64,000 nucleotides of DNA, taken from the NCBI GenBank assembly GCA_963281255.1, contig OY725488.1, forward strand, positions 4,983,925-5,047,924, given 5' to 3'. This document shows positions 12,054 through 23,959 of the stretch, one piece after another. A model generated the notes under the pieces. That model ran no database searches and had not been told where the DNA came from. It saw nothing but the letters and a program-made list of their open reading frames with translations. The number at the start of each line of letters is the position of its first letter. Within the stretch, counting starts at the first letter, position 1. Position numbers and translations under genes: made by a program. The stretch is from Aphrocallistes beatrix (lineage: Eukaryota; Porifera; Hexactinellida; Sceptrulophora; Aphrocallistidae).

Positions 12054-13007
12054 AGATAAACCATATGAATTCAGAAAGACGAAATAGATAGATACGGTGA
12101 TGATAAAATCCTTACTTCAGGAGTTTTATTTTGGAAAGTTTGATTGTTGATTGATTTGGATATCATCATCACAACAATACAAAATGTCAAAATAATGATT
12201 GTAATGTCTAGCTTCAAAATACGTATGCATACATTGAATCCAAATTCAATATGTTTTTGACAATTCGAAAAATGAGTGAAATTTAACGATCTAAGTATGA
12301 TAAATTATTAGCTAATGTAGCTATTAAATTGGAACTATCACAGTAGATGGTGTATCCATTCTAGAATTAGTGGCAGAAAAAACTTTAGATAGAAATACTG
12401 TAATATGATTAATACTATACAGAATTTCAATGACTCCATCGAAGCTGATTAGGGGGAGCTATTTCGATAAAATCAGATCAGAGTAGAGCACTTGTTTCTT
12501 TTATCTAATTATGCTAAATTTTGATCAAACTAGCACATACAGGATGTGAATTTTGGAATCGAAACATGCTAATTCAGTGCATTGTGGGGAGAGGGGTTGT
12601 CCGAACTCTAACTTTAGCAACCATATCTCAAACAAAAAATAATTTTCTAGAAATTTAAACGCTGTAGGTCACCAAGAATCCTGCCTACAAAGTTTGATAA
12701 CGAAGTCCTTATAGAAAGCGGACCAATAATTAGTCAAGCTGTGGTCGGACATCTATTATATCATAAGTCATAAAATAACTTTTTTTAAATCTTATTATAT
12801 TGAAAGAGAGCACTAATCCTCTTCTATCGAATGGTACCAGATTTATTCAAATCTGATAATGGGAAGTTGGCTAAATTTTTACTCAAACTGTGCTCAGTCG
12901 AATATTGTGCCAACTTCACGCTCGTCTACTTTCTACGTATTAGCTCCTAATACATTTTGTACCATTAAATCCTAGGGTTGTCGAGAAATGGTGCAATTTA
13001 TCAAATA
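12054..13007. other. Noncoding stretch, nothing recognised
   Basis: AT-rich sequence with no convincing open frame or delimited repeat. A GAGAGGGGTTGTCC segment near 12588-12601 stands out only by base composition. Confidence 0.3.
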
Positions 13008-13548
13008 TCCTTACTATTAAAACTCGATTATTGTGTATGTGTATATATATATATGTAACGAATTGATTGAAGAAACTGCCGGTCATAGAAAGCTAATTTT
13101 TGGCATGTGGGAGTATTTTGGCTATGGCTCCAGTAAGTTCTGAGCTCAGAGCAAAATGTCGACTCATCATGGAATTATGACGTCATTGTCACATTTTAAA
13201 AAGTTAAGCAACACAGTTATTCGGGAATAACTCAGCCATTATAGGAGATAGAAGGCTGAAATTTTAATAGAATCCGTATACTAACATGTCTCACATATGA
13301 TGCAACTATCATCAAAAAATGATGACTCATCACTTTGTTATGACGTCATCATTACGCATCAAAAATTTTTAAATTCACAAATTTGGTGATTTTTCGAGTG
13401 ATATCGATTAGCACAGTAGGACAGACATATTTAGAGATGTTATCTCCCATATAATTAACCAATGTGACTCCAGGCGACCGAAGGGAGCCTCCGGCGGACA
13501 CAAAGTGTCCGCCAGCCGCGCAGCGCAAGCAAGCGCGAAGCGCGCTTG
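13008..13548 (+). mobile_element. HLE, full length
   Basis: Starts TCC after an A, with TA tract at about 13037-13052. All three 3' hairpins are present. Ends CGCTTG before T13549. A 2-base GC insertion lies in the terminal hairpin loop. Confidence 0.9.
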
Positions 13549-13925
13549 TGATATATAAATGATGTGCAATATCTTGAAAACCTTAGGATTTAATATTACA
13601 AAATGTATTAGGAGCTAATAGAGAGTAGCCTATTATCTATCAAATACAGTCAAATTTGAATGTCTAACCATGACGGTTTTCAAGATTAGGCTCAAATGGT
13701 AAAAATAGGTTTCCATTGCAACCCTGGAATGTAACAAAATTTTTTAAAATTTTAATTTTTTTGAATCATCCCGTCCTAACTTTGATTCTTGAAAATCATA
13801 CAATAATAATCCCTTAAAATTTGCTTAAAACTATCGCTAAAAAGTATCTTAAATCTGTGAAAATAGAAGTGAAAACCGCATAACTCACGGTTCATACTTA
13901 GGGCGGTCAGAAAGTTCGGTTCATA

Positions 13926-14511
13926 CTTAGGGCGGTCAGAAAGTTCTAATCAGTGCTATCATATTCTCTTATTGTACCTTATTGGATCGATATTGAAGCT
14001 TGAATTTACTTCTTAACACATTCACAAGTGATACCAATTTACAGAATCAAAATCTAGAGAAAACTCTTTGTATACCACGTCCTATATATTGTGTCGCTTG
14101 AGCCACCGTGTAAAATTATGGCCACAAATCACCCGTTCACCACTCGTCCTTCCCTCAAGAGTAGGCTCCATTATCAGATATTTGAATCTGAGAGAGTATC
14201 ATTCCCATCAACTTCCTAAGATTGATTTGTATTTGAGCATTCGTATCGCTTAGTAATGCCCTTGTAATGTCGTTACTCTTGAGGGAAGGACGAGCGGTGG
14301 TCGGGTGGTTTGTGGCCATAATTTTACACGGTGGCTCAAGCGACACAATATATAGGAAGTGGTATACAAAGAGTTTTCTCTAGATTTTGATTTTGTAAAT
14401 TGGTATCACTTGTGAATGTGTTAAGAAGTAAATTCAAGCTTCAATATCAATCTAATAAGGTACAATAAGAGTGTATGATAACACTGATTAGAACTTTCTG
14501 ACCGCCCTAAG
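13926..14511. mobile_element. Fold-back MITE, mariner-type ends
   Basis: Nearly the whole 586 bases is an inverted repeat: CTTAGGGCGGTCAGAAAGTT at the left, AACTTTCTGACCGCCCTAAG at the right, arms about 250 bases, centre near 14220. Both ends are bordered by TA, the Tc1/mariner target duplication. A 27-base tandem copy of the left tip lies just outside, at about 13897-13923. No coding sequence. Confidence 0.85.
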
Positions 14512-14572
14512 TAATAAGCGAACCTGACTGTAATGATCAAAAGTTCTCCAATTTTTCTGTACACATTATTAA

Positions 14573-17026
14573 GGATACCGCCCTCGAAAAACTTTGCCTG
14601 GCGAAAAAAAACTTTTTTATTGTTAAGGTTGGCCTTTCCTATAGGCATAGGCGTCGTAACCCACCCGGTTACCCGGCATTGCTATAGGCATTTTGTTTTT
14701 TATCAAAAATTTGCCAATAGTCCTTTTTAATCATTTTTAGATCCCTAAAGGGGTTCTAAACATAAATTTCGATTTTCAGAATTTTTGAAGCGAAAGGTCT
14801 CAAATCCATGACTTCTTTGAACCATGTCATATCATCATTTTAATTTTAAATTCGTGCTCAGCACTAAATTTCCAGCAATTTGATATATATATATTGGACA
14901 CATTTGGAGAATTTTTTGGCTGCGGGTTCCTAGCAACGGCCAGGAATGTGAAAAAATTCCTGGCCGTTGCTAGGCACGGAAAACAAAAAGATTCTCCAAA
15001 TATGGTCAATATATACATATATCAAATTGCTGGAAATTCAATGCGGGACACGAATTCAGAATTCAAATGATGATCTGACATGGTTCAAAGAAGTCATTGA
15101 TCTGGGATTCCGGCGGATACTATCGAATGTGGTTATTTTTGGGTAGCCAGTCATCAATGGCCAGTTTTTTACACTTTTGATGGTGAAAATTTCTGATATA
15201 CCATATTTTGAAGTTAACGGTATTTATTTTGATTTTTATGAGTTAATCCCATAAATTTTAGCGTTACTAAAAATTGAAAAATTATTGGAGGTTTTTGAAG
15301 CATTCACCAATTAGTTTTTAAATTATTTGATATTTTTTTAATGATATGGAGCTTAACATTGTTTTGACCCTTTGGAGATAATATAGCACAAAGATTTAGA
15401 AGAAAGGCCAAATAAAATCCAAACAAAATAGCTCTATAAGGGAGTTCATTTATATAATGCTCCGGAAATCGCCTGTTTGATATCAGATATTTAGCGATCA
15501 TTGGAACAGAAATAAAATTCTGATCGTTTCAAAAAAATATTTGTTTGGATCCCATCATTTGTTCGTGAAATATCGCTTATTATAGGTAAAGTTCGGGCAT
15601 AATATCTCTCTATGATCCCGAAAGAAGTCGATGTCATATCTTGAAAACTATTGAAGGTATATAATCTATTATAATCTTAAATGAAAAGATAAATGCGAAA
15701 ATATATAGGTTCCTCAAACATCCCTTTGTCAAAAAATAAATATTTCTCGACTTATCATTGACTTGATTGTAATACGAATTTTACGGACAACTTTGAATAT
15801 ATTAGAAAATGGTGAATCTAATCATGAAATATGTATCCAAATGCTAAATAATGAATACAATTGTCGTTAATAATGTGTACAGAAAAATTGGAACACTTTT
15901 CATAGTTATTTTGAAAGTTCTGGCCTTGAAGTTCCCAGATTCGGTCAAATTCCCTCCCATTTAGTGTCCAAAAAGAGAGATCTCTCTATAGAGATAGAGA
16001 TAATAAATATAAGCCCAAATTCTCCTAATATACTTTTTATAAGGGTATATATATGATTCATTGATAATAATTGCACTACATCCTATGGAATGTTAAGTTT
16101 TCGATTTTTGGCATGTGATGAAGTAGCATTTTTCGAAAATCCTAACTTAGAAACAAGTCGTAGACTTTCTTTATAACTTAATAATATAATTTTTGGAAGT
16201 TCTTTATTCATTCTAAACTGGTGGGTATACCTCTTAGTGCTAGGAATATTAATTATTATTCACAATTATCTCAAAATATTCGGGGTTAGGGTCCTCAAGG
16301 AAATTTGCAGATTTTCTGTGTACTTTTGCTATTTTCCGCAAATATTTGATTGGAATATCCCTAAATAATCGATATAAATACGAATAAATGCCTCTGAATG
16401 CTTTTATTCATTTTTAATAAATCATTTTACATTCTTCTTAACACCTAAACTTAAAATCTCTATATCTCGGGACTTAAAAATTTCAAAATTGACCGTCTTT
16501 TAAAAATTTTAAGTCAAAATTGCTTTGAGATAGATGTTTGAAACTTTTAAGAGTTGTTCCATATCATTATGCGATGGACGTAGGACCATTCGATTTTCGA
16601 TATCTTATGACTTGGTGATTTTATTCCTGATTTACCAAAAAAACGACATTTTTCGCCGTTTTTTGCACTTTTTTCAGACACCAATAAAATTTGCAATTTT
16701 TGCTATTTTAACTTTCTTTTGGTCCAATGAGGTGGCAAATACGATTGACTATCTATGATTCGATTTTGGAAGCACTTGTTTCCATAGCATGTCCCAAACA
16801 CTTATTTTGAGTCGCTGGGTTTCTACCTTTAAGATGGGTTAGTGAAAAACGAAAAATACAGACTTTGAGACACTGTGTCTCAATAACTAGAAATGAGAAT
16901 CAAAAGCGGTTTGGAATGCGCAAGTATCTCAAGACGGTGATACGTGCCCATGCTTAACATCTCTTATAGCTCTACTTTCACCGTATGCTGTAAGCCAAAT
17001 CATATGGTTTTTCGCGGGCGCTATCC
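14573..17026 (-). mobile_element. T1 element, copy B, with T2 insertion
   Basis: Ends GGATACCGCCCTCGAAAAA (left) and the inverted TTTTTCGCGGGCGCTATCC (right), each bordered by TTAA (14569-14572 and 17027-17030). TTAA duplication is the hallmark of piggyBac-type integration, but no piggyBac transposase is visible, so superfamily assignment is inference. The body is inverted relative to copies A and C. T2 sequence sits near the left end. Confidence 0.8.
14627..15213. mobile_element. T2 element, truncated, nested in T1
   Basis: Begins GGTTGGCCTTTCC after a TTAA and contains the long hairpin shared with 22390-22600 (stem CCTAGCAACGGCCAGGAATG with AAAA-centred loop). It stops at a TTAA at 15214-15217 without the expected inverted end. 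Compare the intact copy at 21622-22835. Confidence 0.7.
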
Positions 17027-17608
17027 TTAAATGAAAGGATGTATACGATAATATACAGGTTCTTCCAACATCTCTTTGTCAAAAAATGAATATTTCTCTA
17101 CTTATTACTTTATTGTTATACAAATTCTATGGAGAACTTTGAATATATTAGAAAATGGTGAATCTAATCATGAAATATGTGTCCAAATCAGGGTTGGCAG
17201 GTCATGTCCATGTGGTAAAAACCATGGTGGTACAAACTGGTAAAAACCGTCCTGTCCAAAACCTCCTGACTGGACAAAACTGGTCAAAACCTATTTATAA
17301 TACTAATGCATTTACTTCTTACTTGTATATTTTAATAAGTATATAAATATGCTGAATACATATTGAATCAATGGGCCTTCCTCCTTGTCATTTCAAATTG
17401 GCCAATTCAAGTAAGATAAACAATCTGCACGATTGTATTCAATTTAAATAATATCACAAATGCTTTCGATAATTATACCCCTTTAGAAAGAGCATATGTA
17501 CGTATACTTTATTAGAGTTTAATTGGTTGAACCACACATTTTTCACTTTACTGTTTCATTGTATATGTAGTCAATAGTATATTACAAACTTAAAATAAGA
17601 TATCTTAA

Positions 17609-20069
17609 GGATACCACCCGTGAAAAATCCATAGGTTTGGCTTACAGCATATATCAAGAATAGAGATAGATAAGATGTTAAGCGTGGGCAGGTAGTGCAA
17701 TTAAAAAATATTGAGACATGCCAAACCGTTTTTGGTTCGTATTTCTAGTTTTTGAGTTACAGCGTCTCAAAGTCGGTTTTTTTCCGTTTTTCCCTAGCAC
17801 ATCTTAATGGTAAGCCCTCCTCCACTCTGATTTTTTTGAAACACATGTTTGGATCAAATGCTTCGAAAATTTATTCATATATAGTCTATAAAATTTGCAA
17901 TCGCATAGAACCAAAAGAAAGTTAAAATAACCAAAATTGTTAATTTTATAGGGGTTTGAAAAAAAATTGCCAAAAAACGGCGAAAAAAGCCCGATTTTCT
18001 TTTGAAATCATCAATAAAATCACAAATTTATAAGATATTGAAAATCGAGTGGTCCTACGCTCATCGCCTAATGATATGGAAATACTCCTGAAATTTTCAA
18101 ACCTCTATCTCAGGGTTACCATACGTCCTTTTTTAGAAATGACAGTCCTTCTTTTTTGCTACCTGTCCTTTTTAAAATATGCTGTCCTTTTTGTCCTTTT
18201 TTTCGCTTTTTGTCCTTTTTGTTCTTTAAACTCATTCTTGTCCTTTTACGTTTTACTTGTAGATTATATACTAGAATGGCTATCATGATGATTTAGCATA
18301 TTTTGGATATCGAAACCCTAGGTGAGAATTTACATATATGTTCGCAGCTTCACAAAAAGATTCAAACCGATATCTCTTAAACTCAGGTCTACACCACATA
18401 CGGCCGGACATCAGCACTCATTTTAGAACTGTGCTGCTATAACATTATATTGGATCAGAGATCCAATATAATGATATAGAAGCACACTAAAAACATTCAA
18501 AACAATTCCTTGGGGTGCTAGCACCCAGACAGCCATTATTGTCGTTCGCTACGCTCTCTCTTTACATCGTTTTTCTAAATCTTCGATCTATCCCTGAATG
18601 TCCTTTTTTTTATGACTGAGGAGATGGCAACCCTGCTCTATCTCAAAGCAATTTTGAGTTAAAATTTTTGAAAGACGGTCAATTTTGGAATTTTAAAGTC
18701 CCGAGATATAGGGATTTGAAGTTTTGATGTTAAGAACGATGTAAAATGAGCTATTAACAATAAATAAAAGCATCCATGGGCATTTAATCGCATGTATACT
18801 AATTAATTAGATGTACTCCAACAGATTTTGGTGAAAATAGCAAAATTATACCTGAAAATTCACAAATTACCTTGAGGCCTCTAACCCCGAATATTTTGAA
18901 CCAATTAGGGAATATAATTCATATTCTTAGCACTACAAAGTATAATTCATCAGTTTAGAATGAATAAAGAGCTTCTAAAAAGTATATTAGGAAGTTAGAG
19001 CTAGAGTCTACGACTTTTAGTTTTCAAGTTAGGATTTTCGAAAAATGCTACGTCATCACGTGTTAAAAAATTAAAAACTTAGCATTCCATTCCATGTAGT
19101 ACACTTATTATTTAAGAATCAGATTTATACCGTCTTGAAAAGTATATTAGGAATTGAGAGCTAAGAATTTGGGTGTATATTTCCCGAGATATGGAGGAAT
19201 CTGTTTTTAGACCATAAATGGGGGCTTTGACCGAATTTTGGAGATAAATGCTTTGAACTTCCAAAATAATCACGTTGAGTGCTTCAAAACTTCTGTATAC
19301 ATTGCTAGTGACTATTGCATTGTTTTTTGAGTATAATAGCTACTTTTGGAAACTTATTTCATAACAAGATTCGCCATTTTCTAATATATTCAAAGTTCTC
19401 CATAGAATTTGTATTACAATAAAATCGATGATAAGACAAGAAATATTTACTTTTTGACAAAGAGATGTTTGAGGAACCTATATATTATCATATATATCCT
19501 TTCATTTAAGATTAAATAGATTATATATCTTCTATAATTTTTAAGCATTGACATCGAGCACTTTCGGGACAATAGAGAGGTTTGATGTCTGAACTTTACC
19601 TACAATATACTATAACTTACGAACTAATGGTCGGATCTGAACAAATTTTTTTTTTAACTGTTTAGAATTCTTTTCTATACACAATAGGTAATATCACAAC
19701 GGCCATTTCCCGAGCATTTTAGAAATGAAGTCCCTCATAAAGATATTTTTGATTGGATTTTAAGTGCCTCTTTTTCTAAATTCATCTGTTTTATAATATT
19801 TAAAGGGGCCAAAACCATTTTGAGGTTCATATAATTGAAAAAATATCAGATAAGTTAGAAAATAATTGATGAATGCGCCGCAAAACCACGAATAACTTTC
19901 CGATTTTTAGTACGACTGAGCTTTAGGTGCTCAGTTCTAGAATATCAAAATAAATACCGTTCAACAAGTACGATTAGATGGTAGACTATTCAATAATCCG
20001 ATGGAATTAGTAATAAAAAATCTCACCATTTTTTTTAATGTCAGGCGATGTTTTTCGAGGGCGGTATCC
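17609..20069 (+). mobile_element. T1 element, copy C, both ends present
   Basis: Left end GGATACCACCCGTGAAAAA, right end inverted TTTTTCGAGGGCGGTATCC, each bordered by TTAA (17605-17608 and 20070-20073). About 1.94 kb after removing the hAT MITE it contains. No coding sequence recognised. Confidence 0.9.
18111..18635. mobile_element. hAT MITE, 525 bp
   Basis: Ends CAGGGTTACCATACGTCC and GGAGATGGCAACCCTG, bordered by an exact 8-base repeat CTCTATCT (18103-18110 and 18636-18643). Contains T-rich TCCTTTTTGTCC repeats and a short perfect hairpin at 18441-18471 (CATTATATTGGATC stem). Confidence 0.92.
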
Positions 20070-21417
20070 TTAACAAGTTTTCAGTTTCTTATTATTCAAG
20101 GATATAGTATTGATCGGTATTGACCAGTTTTGACCGGTTAACTGGGTTTTTCCCACTGTCCGTCCAAAACCAGTTTGGACAGGACAAAACCCAACCCTGG
20201 TCCAAATGTGGCTTATGTTAAACAATCAATATAATTGTCGTTAATAATGTGTTACAGAAAATTGGGGCACTTTTCATAGTTATCTTAACGGGATTTCTCG
20301 CCATGGACTTCCCAGATTCGGTCAAAACGGAAGCCCCCCCCCCCCCCATTTAGGGTCCAAAATGAGATATCTCTCTATCTCTGTAAATATATGCCCAAAT
20401 TCTTAGTTCTCAATTCCTAATATACTTTTTGTGAGGGTACATATATGATTCATTGATAATAATTGCACTATCCTATAGAATGTGAAGTTTTAGAATAAAA
20501 TTTTAGATCTTTATCATGTAATGACGTAGCATTTTTCGAAAATCCTAATTGGAAACTAAAAGTCGTAGACCTTCGTTCTAACTTCCTAATATACTTTTTA
20601 GAAGCTCTATATTCATTCTAAACTGATGGATTATACTTTGTTGTGCTAGGAATATGAATTATTCTTAACAATTACCTCAAAAAATTCGGGTTATAGGAGC
20701 CTCAAATAATTTTGTGGATTTTCAGTGTTCTTTTCCATTTTCCCCAAGATTTGGTTGCAAAATATCTGAATCATCAGTATATTTGCTAATAAATGCATGT
20801 TTTTATTAATCTTTAATAATAACTCATTTTACATTCTTTTTAACATTTAAATTTAAAATATCTATATCTCGGGGCTTTCAAATTTCAAAATGACCGTCTT
20901 TAAATAAAAAAATTCATAATTGGTTTGAGATAGAGGGTTGAAAGTTGTTCCATATCATTATGCGATGAACGTAGGACCACTCGATTTTGATATCTTTGTG
21001 ATATTATTGCCGATTTACCAAACAGAAACAGACGTTTTCGGGGGTTTTACTAGTACTTTTTTTTCAAACCCATATAACATTACAATTTTTGTCTTTTTAA
21101 TTTCTTTCGGTCCTATGAGGTTGCAAATATGATAGACTATATATTATTCGATTTTGAAAACATTTTTTCCTTGGCATGTCCTAAAAAATTACTTTGAGTG
21201 GCCGGGTGTCTACCATTAGGATGTGCTAGCGAAATATGAAAAAAACACACTTTGAGACTTTCGCTAGCTTAAAAACTAGAATTGAGAATCAAAAGCGGTT
21301 TGGAATGCAGAAGTATTTCCAGAAGGAGATACATGCCCACGCTTAACATCTCTTATATCTCTACTTTCATCGTATGCTGCGAGCCAAATCGAATATGGTT
21401 TTTCGCGGGTGGTATCC

Positions 21418-21621
21418 TTAATCCATTCGGCTATTATTGCATCCTTGGTTATTTACTGTCAAGCATTATGTTGATCCGGTTATGGACAAATTATGCTCAA
21501 CAGTTTGAAATCAATAATTTCATTTTAAGTGATAGCAGCAACGAAACATCCGTTAACGGCTTCCAATTAGCCGTAGCCTAATCTTCACCGTGTTATATCT
21601 AAATTATTTTGTGTTTATTAA
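21418..21621. other. Short unassigned spacer
   Basis: About 200 bases between T1 copy D and the T2 element. Open on the plus strand but without recognisable protein features. Confidence 0.3.
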
Positions 21622-22835
21622 GGTTGGTGTTTCCTTCCAGAACTAACTGAAAAGGTTTTCATTATTTTCTCCTGAAATTTTTTGTGGAAACTGTTCTCGA
21701 TTAGTTATCTGCAAAAATACACTTTTCGGGAGCTCAAGAAGCAAGGAAAATTTTTCCCCCCCCCAAATCACCTAATTTATAGAGGACATTCAAGGAAACT
21801 TCAATGGCTTATGCCTCTTACTCAATTATTCTTTCACGAAATGGTTGAATAAAGAAAATAATAGGAATATAATTTTCAATTTTAGCCCAATTAATTTTTT
21901 CTTTCCAATTTCGTTGCGACAATATTTAGAAGCAGATTTTCGTAACGAAAAATATTTTAACGTTTTTCTAAACTAGAATATCGAAAATCTTTCTATATCA
22001 TTTTGTTCTACGTGACGAGATCTCCAAAACCGTCGAGTTTTTTACTCTACGACTTTTGTAACTAGAGATTCCTCCGTTGTAAAATTGATTTTTTTAAGTG
22101 CTAAAAACAGGCTACAAAGCAATTTTCTTCGGAAAAGCTTGATTTCCATTAGTTTTTACTGTGTCCTAGTATTAAATAACATCTAAACATCCTAAATAAA
22201 AAACATATACTAGTGCTTAACTTCAAAATATGGCATATAAAATATTTTCACATCATGCCACCTTCAAAAGTGTGAAAATGTTGTCAGTTATGACTGGGGG
22301 CCCAAAAATGACATCCGATAGTATCCGCCGAAATCCCACATCTATAACTTTATTTGACTATGCCAGGTCCTTATTTTAATACTGAATTCGTGCTCAGCAC
22401 TAGATTTCCACCAATTTGATATATATATTGACCATATTTGGAGAATATTTTGGTTGCCTTTCCTAGCAACGGTCAGGAATGTGAAAAAATTCCTGGCCGT
22501 TGCTAGGCACGGTCAAACAAAAATGTTTCCAAATATGGTCAATATATATATATATCAAATTGCTGGAAATCTAGTGCTGAGCATGAATTCAGCATTAAAA
22601 AGATGATCTGGCACTGTTAGAAGAAGTTATAGCTGTGGGACATTTCACATTTAAAATGTGTCTTTTTAAGAGCGACACCAGGTGATACAAGTGGCTCAAA
22701 GTGGCGAAATATTGGGGCTGGAGTTATAAAAATCGGAAATATTGTTTAGAACCCCTATAAGGATCTAAAAATGATAAAAAAGCAATTTGGGCACATTTTT
22801 TGAAAAAAACAAGTGTCCCATGGGAAACACCAACC
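21622..22835. mobile_element. T2 element, complete, 1214 bp
   Basis: Ends GGTTGGTGTTTCC and GGAAACACCAACC, each bordered by TTAA (21618-21621 and 22836-22839). Internal long hairpin at about 22415-22570. Non-autonomous; TTAA targeting suggests a piggyBac-type transposase acting in trans (inference). It lies about 540 bases upstream of the AP2A start codon. Confidence 0.88.
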
Positions 22836-22839
22836 TTAA

Positions 22840-23380
22840 AGGAAAAATTCTCGATTCTCATGGATTACAGTTTCCAAGGCTTTGTATTAAAAGGCGAGGA
22901 TCAGGGAGGATTGGCATCATAAACCCCCCTGGGTTCTCTGTGCACTCTACAGAGTCTAGCAGGCACATGGTATATGGGAAGTTCATTATAGCATTTCCCT
23001 CTCCCGCCCTTAGCGTCTCAGTGGTTATAATTCTTTTAATTTTGTTTGAGGCATGACGAGAATCCCCTAGTAACTCACATCTCTAAAGCAAATAATTCGC
23101 AATATAGAAGCTAAGATTCAGAAAATACTAGTACCAAACCTGCTTCCAGAATCATAAACTTGGTGGCTATGGTACCTAGTAACTATGGTGACCTTCATTG
23201 TGTTGACTCAAATTTATACCCAGAATATGTATTTGGTTGTACAATACAAATTTTCCTAAATTTACCAAAGGGGGCGGCTGTGCCCCCTTTGCTCCCTCTA
23301 CTATGCTCCCCCCAAAATCTGCTACTGGTGGATCCTATTTATATTTTATTTAGTATTAGTGAATATTATAGTAACCCACG
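22840..23380 (+). promoter_or_regulatory. Presumed AP2A upstream region
   Basis: Non-repetitive stretch between T2 and the AP2A ATG. No clear TATA or initiator motif could be defended. Two in-frame stops (TAG TAA at 23369-23374) lie three codons before the ATG, which fixes the start but leaves the transcription start unknown. Confidence 0.3.
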
Positions 23381-23927
23381 ATGGCTAAAGGTCCAGATTC
23401 AATGAAAGGTCTTACCAAATTTATTGGAGATATTCGTAGTTGTAAATCTAAGGAAGCTGAAGTAAAACGCATTCAGAAGGAACTTTCTAATATACGGGGT
23501 AAATTTAAAACTGATAAAGGACTTGAGGGATATCAAAAGAAAAAATATGTCTGCAAGCTGCTCTTTATGTTTTTACTGGGTACAGATATTGATTTTGGAT
23601 TCCAAGAGGCTATAAACCTCCTCTCTTCCGTCAAATATTCAGAGAAGCACATCGGGTATCTTTTCCTCAGTGTTCTGGGAACTCCCACCACCGAGATGTC
23701 GCGTTCCGTGATGCAAGCAATACGGAACGATCTCCGTTCACGCATAGCTGTAAACGTATCATTAGCTCTTCAAGCTGTGGCGAACATAGGGTCTGAGATG
23801 ATGGCCCAAGACCTAGGTCAGGAGATTCCTCAGATTCTTATGAATCGTACTATGGATGACTCAGTTAGACAGAATGCAGCACTCTCATGGCTCAAGCTCA
23901 TTCGAGTGCAGCCTGCGCTCTTTTTAG
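23381..23927 (+). CDS. AP2A: AP-2 complex subunit alpha, exon 1 (residues 1-183)
   Basis: First coding exon of alpha-adaptin, the large subunit of the AP-2 heterotetramer that links PIP2-rich plasma membrane, cargo tails and clathrin during endocytosis. It shows the diagnostic start (KGLTKFIGDIRSCKSKEAE), the RIQKELSNIRGKFK helix, and the basic KKKY cluster at residues 53-56, which in the family contacts PI(4,5)P2. Next come GYLFLSVL and the first trunk solenoid repeats. In-frame TAG and TAA just upstream make this ATG the start. Residue 183 (Gly) is split: the exon ends on its first base before GTCAGT, a good donor. Residues 100-180 are more diverged from vertebrate AP2A than the rest. Confidence 0.93.
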
Positions 23928-23959
23928 GTCAGTTCCATATTTTATATTTCCGCTTAAGC

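Larger units (their letters stand above)
17189..20199. mobile_element. hAT-type non-autonomous element, interrupted
   Basis: Ends CAGGGTTGG and CCAACCCTG. It is bordered by an exact 8-base direct repeat GTCCAAAT (17181-17188 and 20200-20207), the hAT target duplication, and sits within T1 copy D. Without the T1 copy C it carries, the element is about 0.55 kb. It contains repeated ACTGGTAAAAACC-like runs and no transposase. Confidence 0.9.
17031..21417 (-). mobile_element. T1 element, copy D, split by nested insertions
   Basis: Reverse-oriented T1 sequence at 17031-17188 resumes at 20200 and runs to the terminal TTTTTCGCGGGTGGTATCC at 21417, followed by TTAA. The interruption is the hAT element 17189-20199. 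Its own left end is missing. It begins at the TTAA shared with copy B. Confidence 0.8.
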
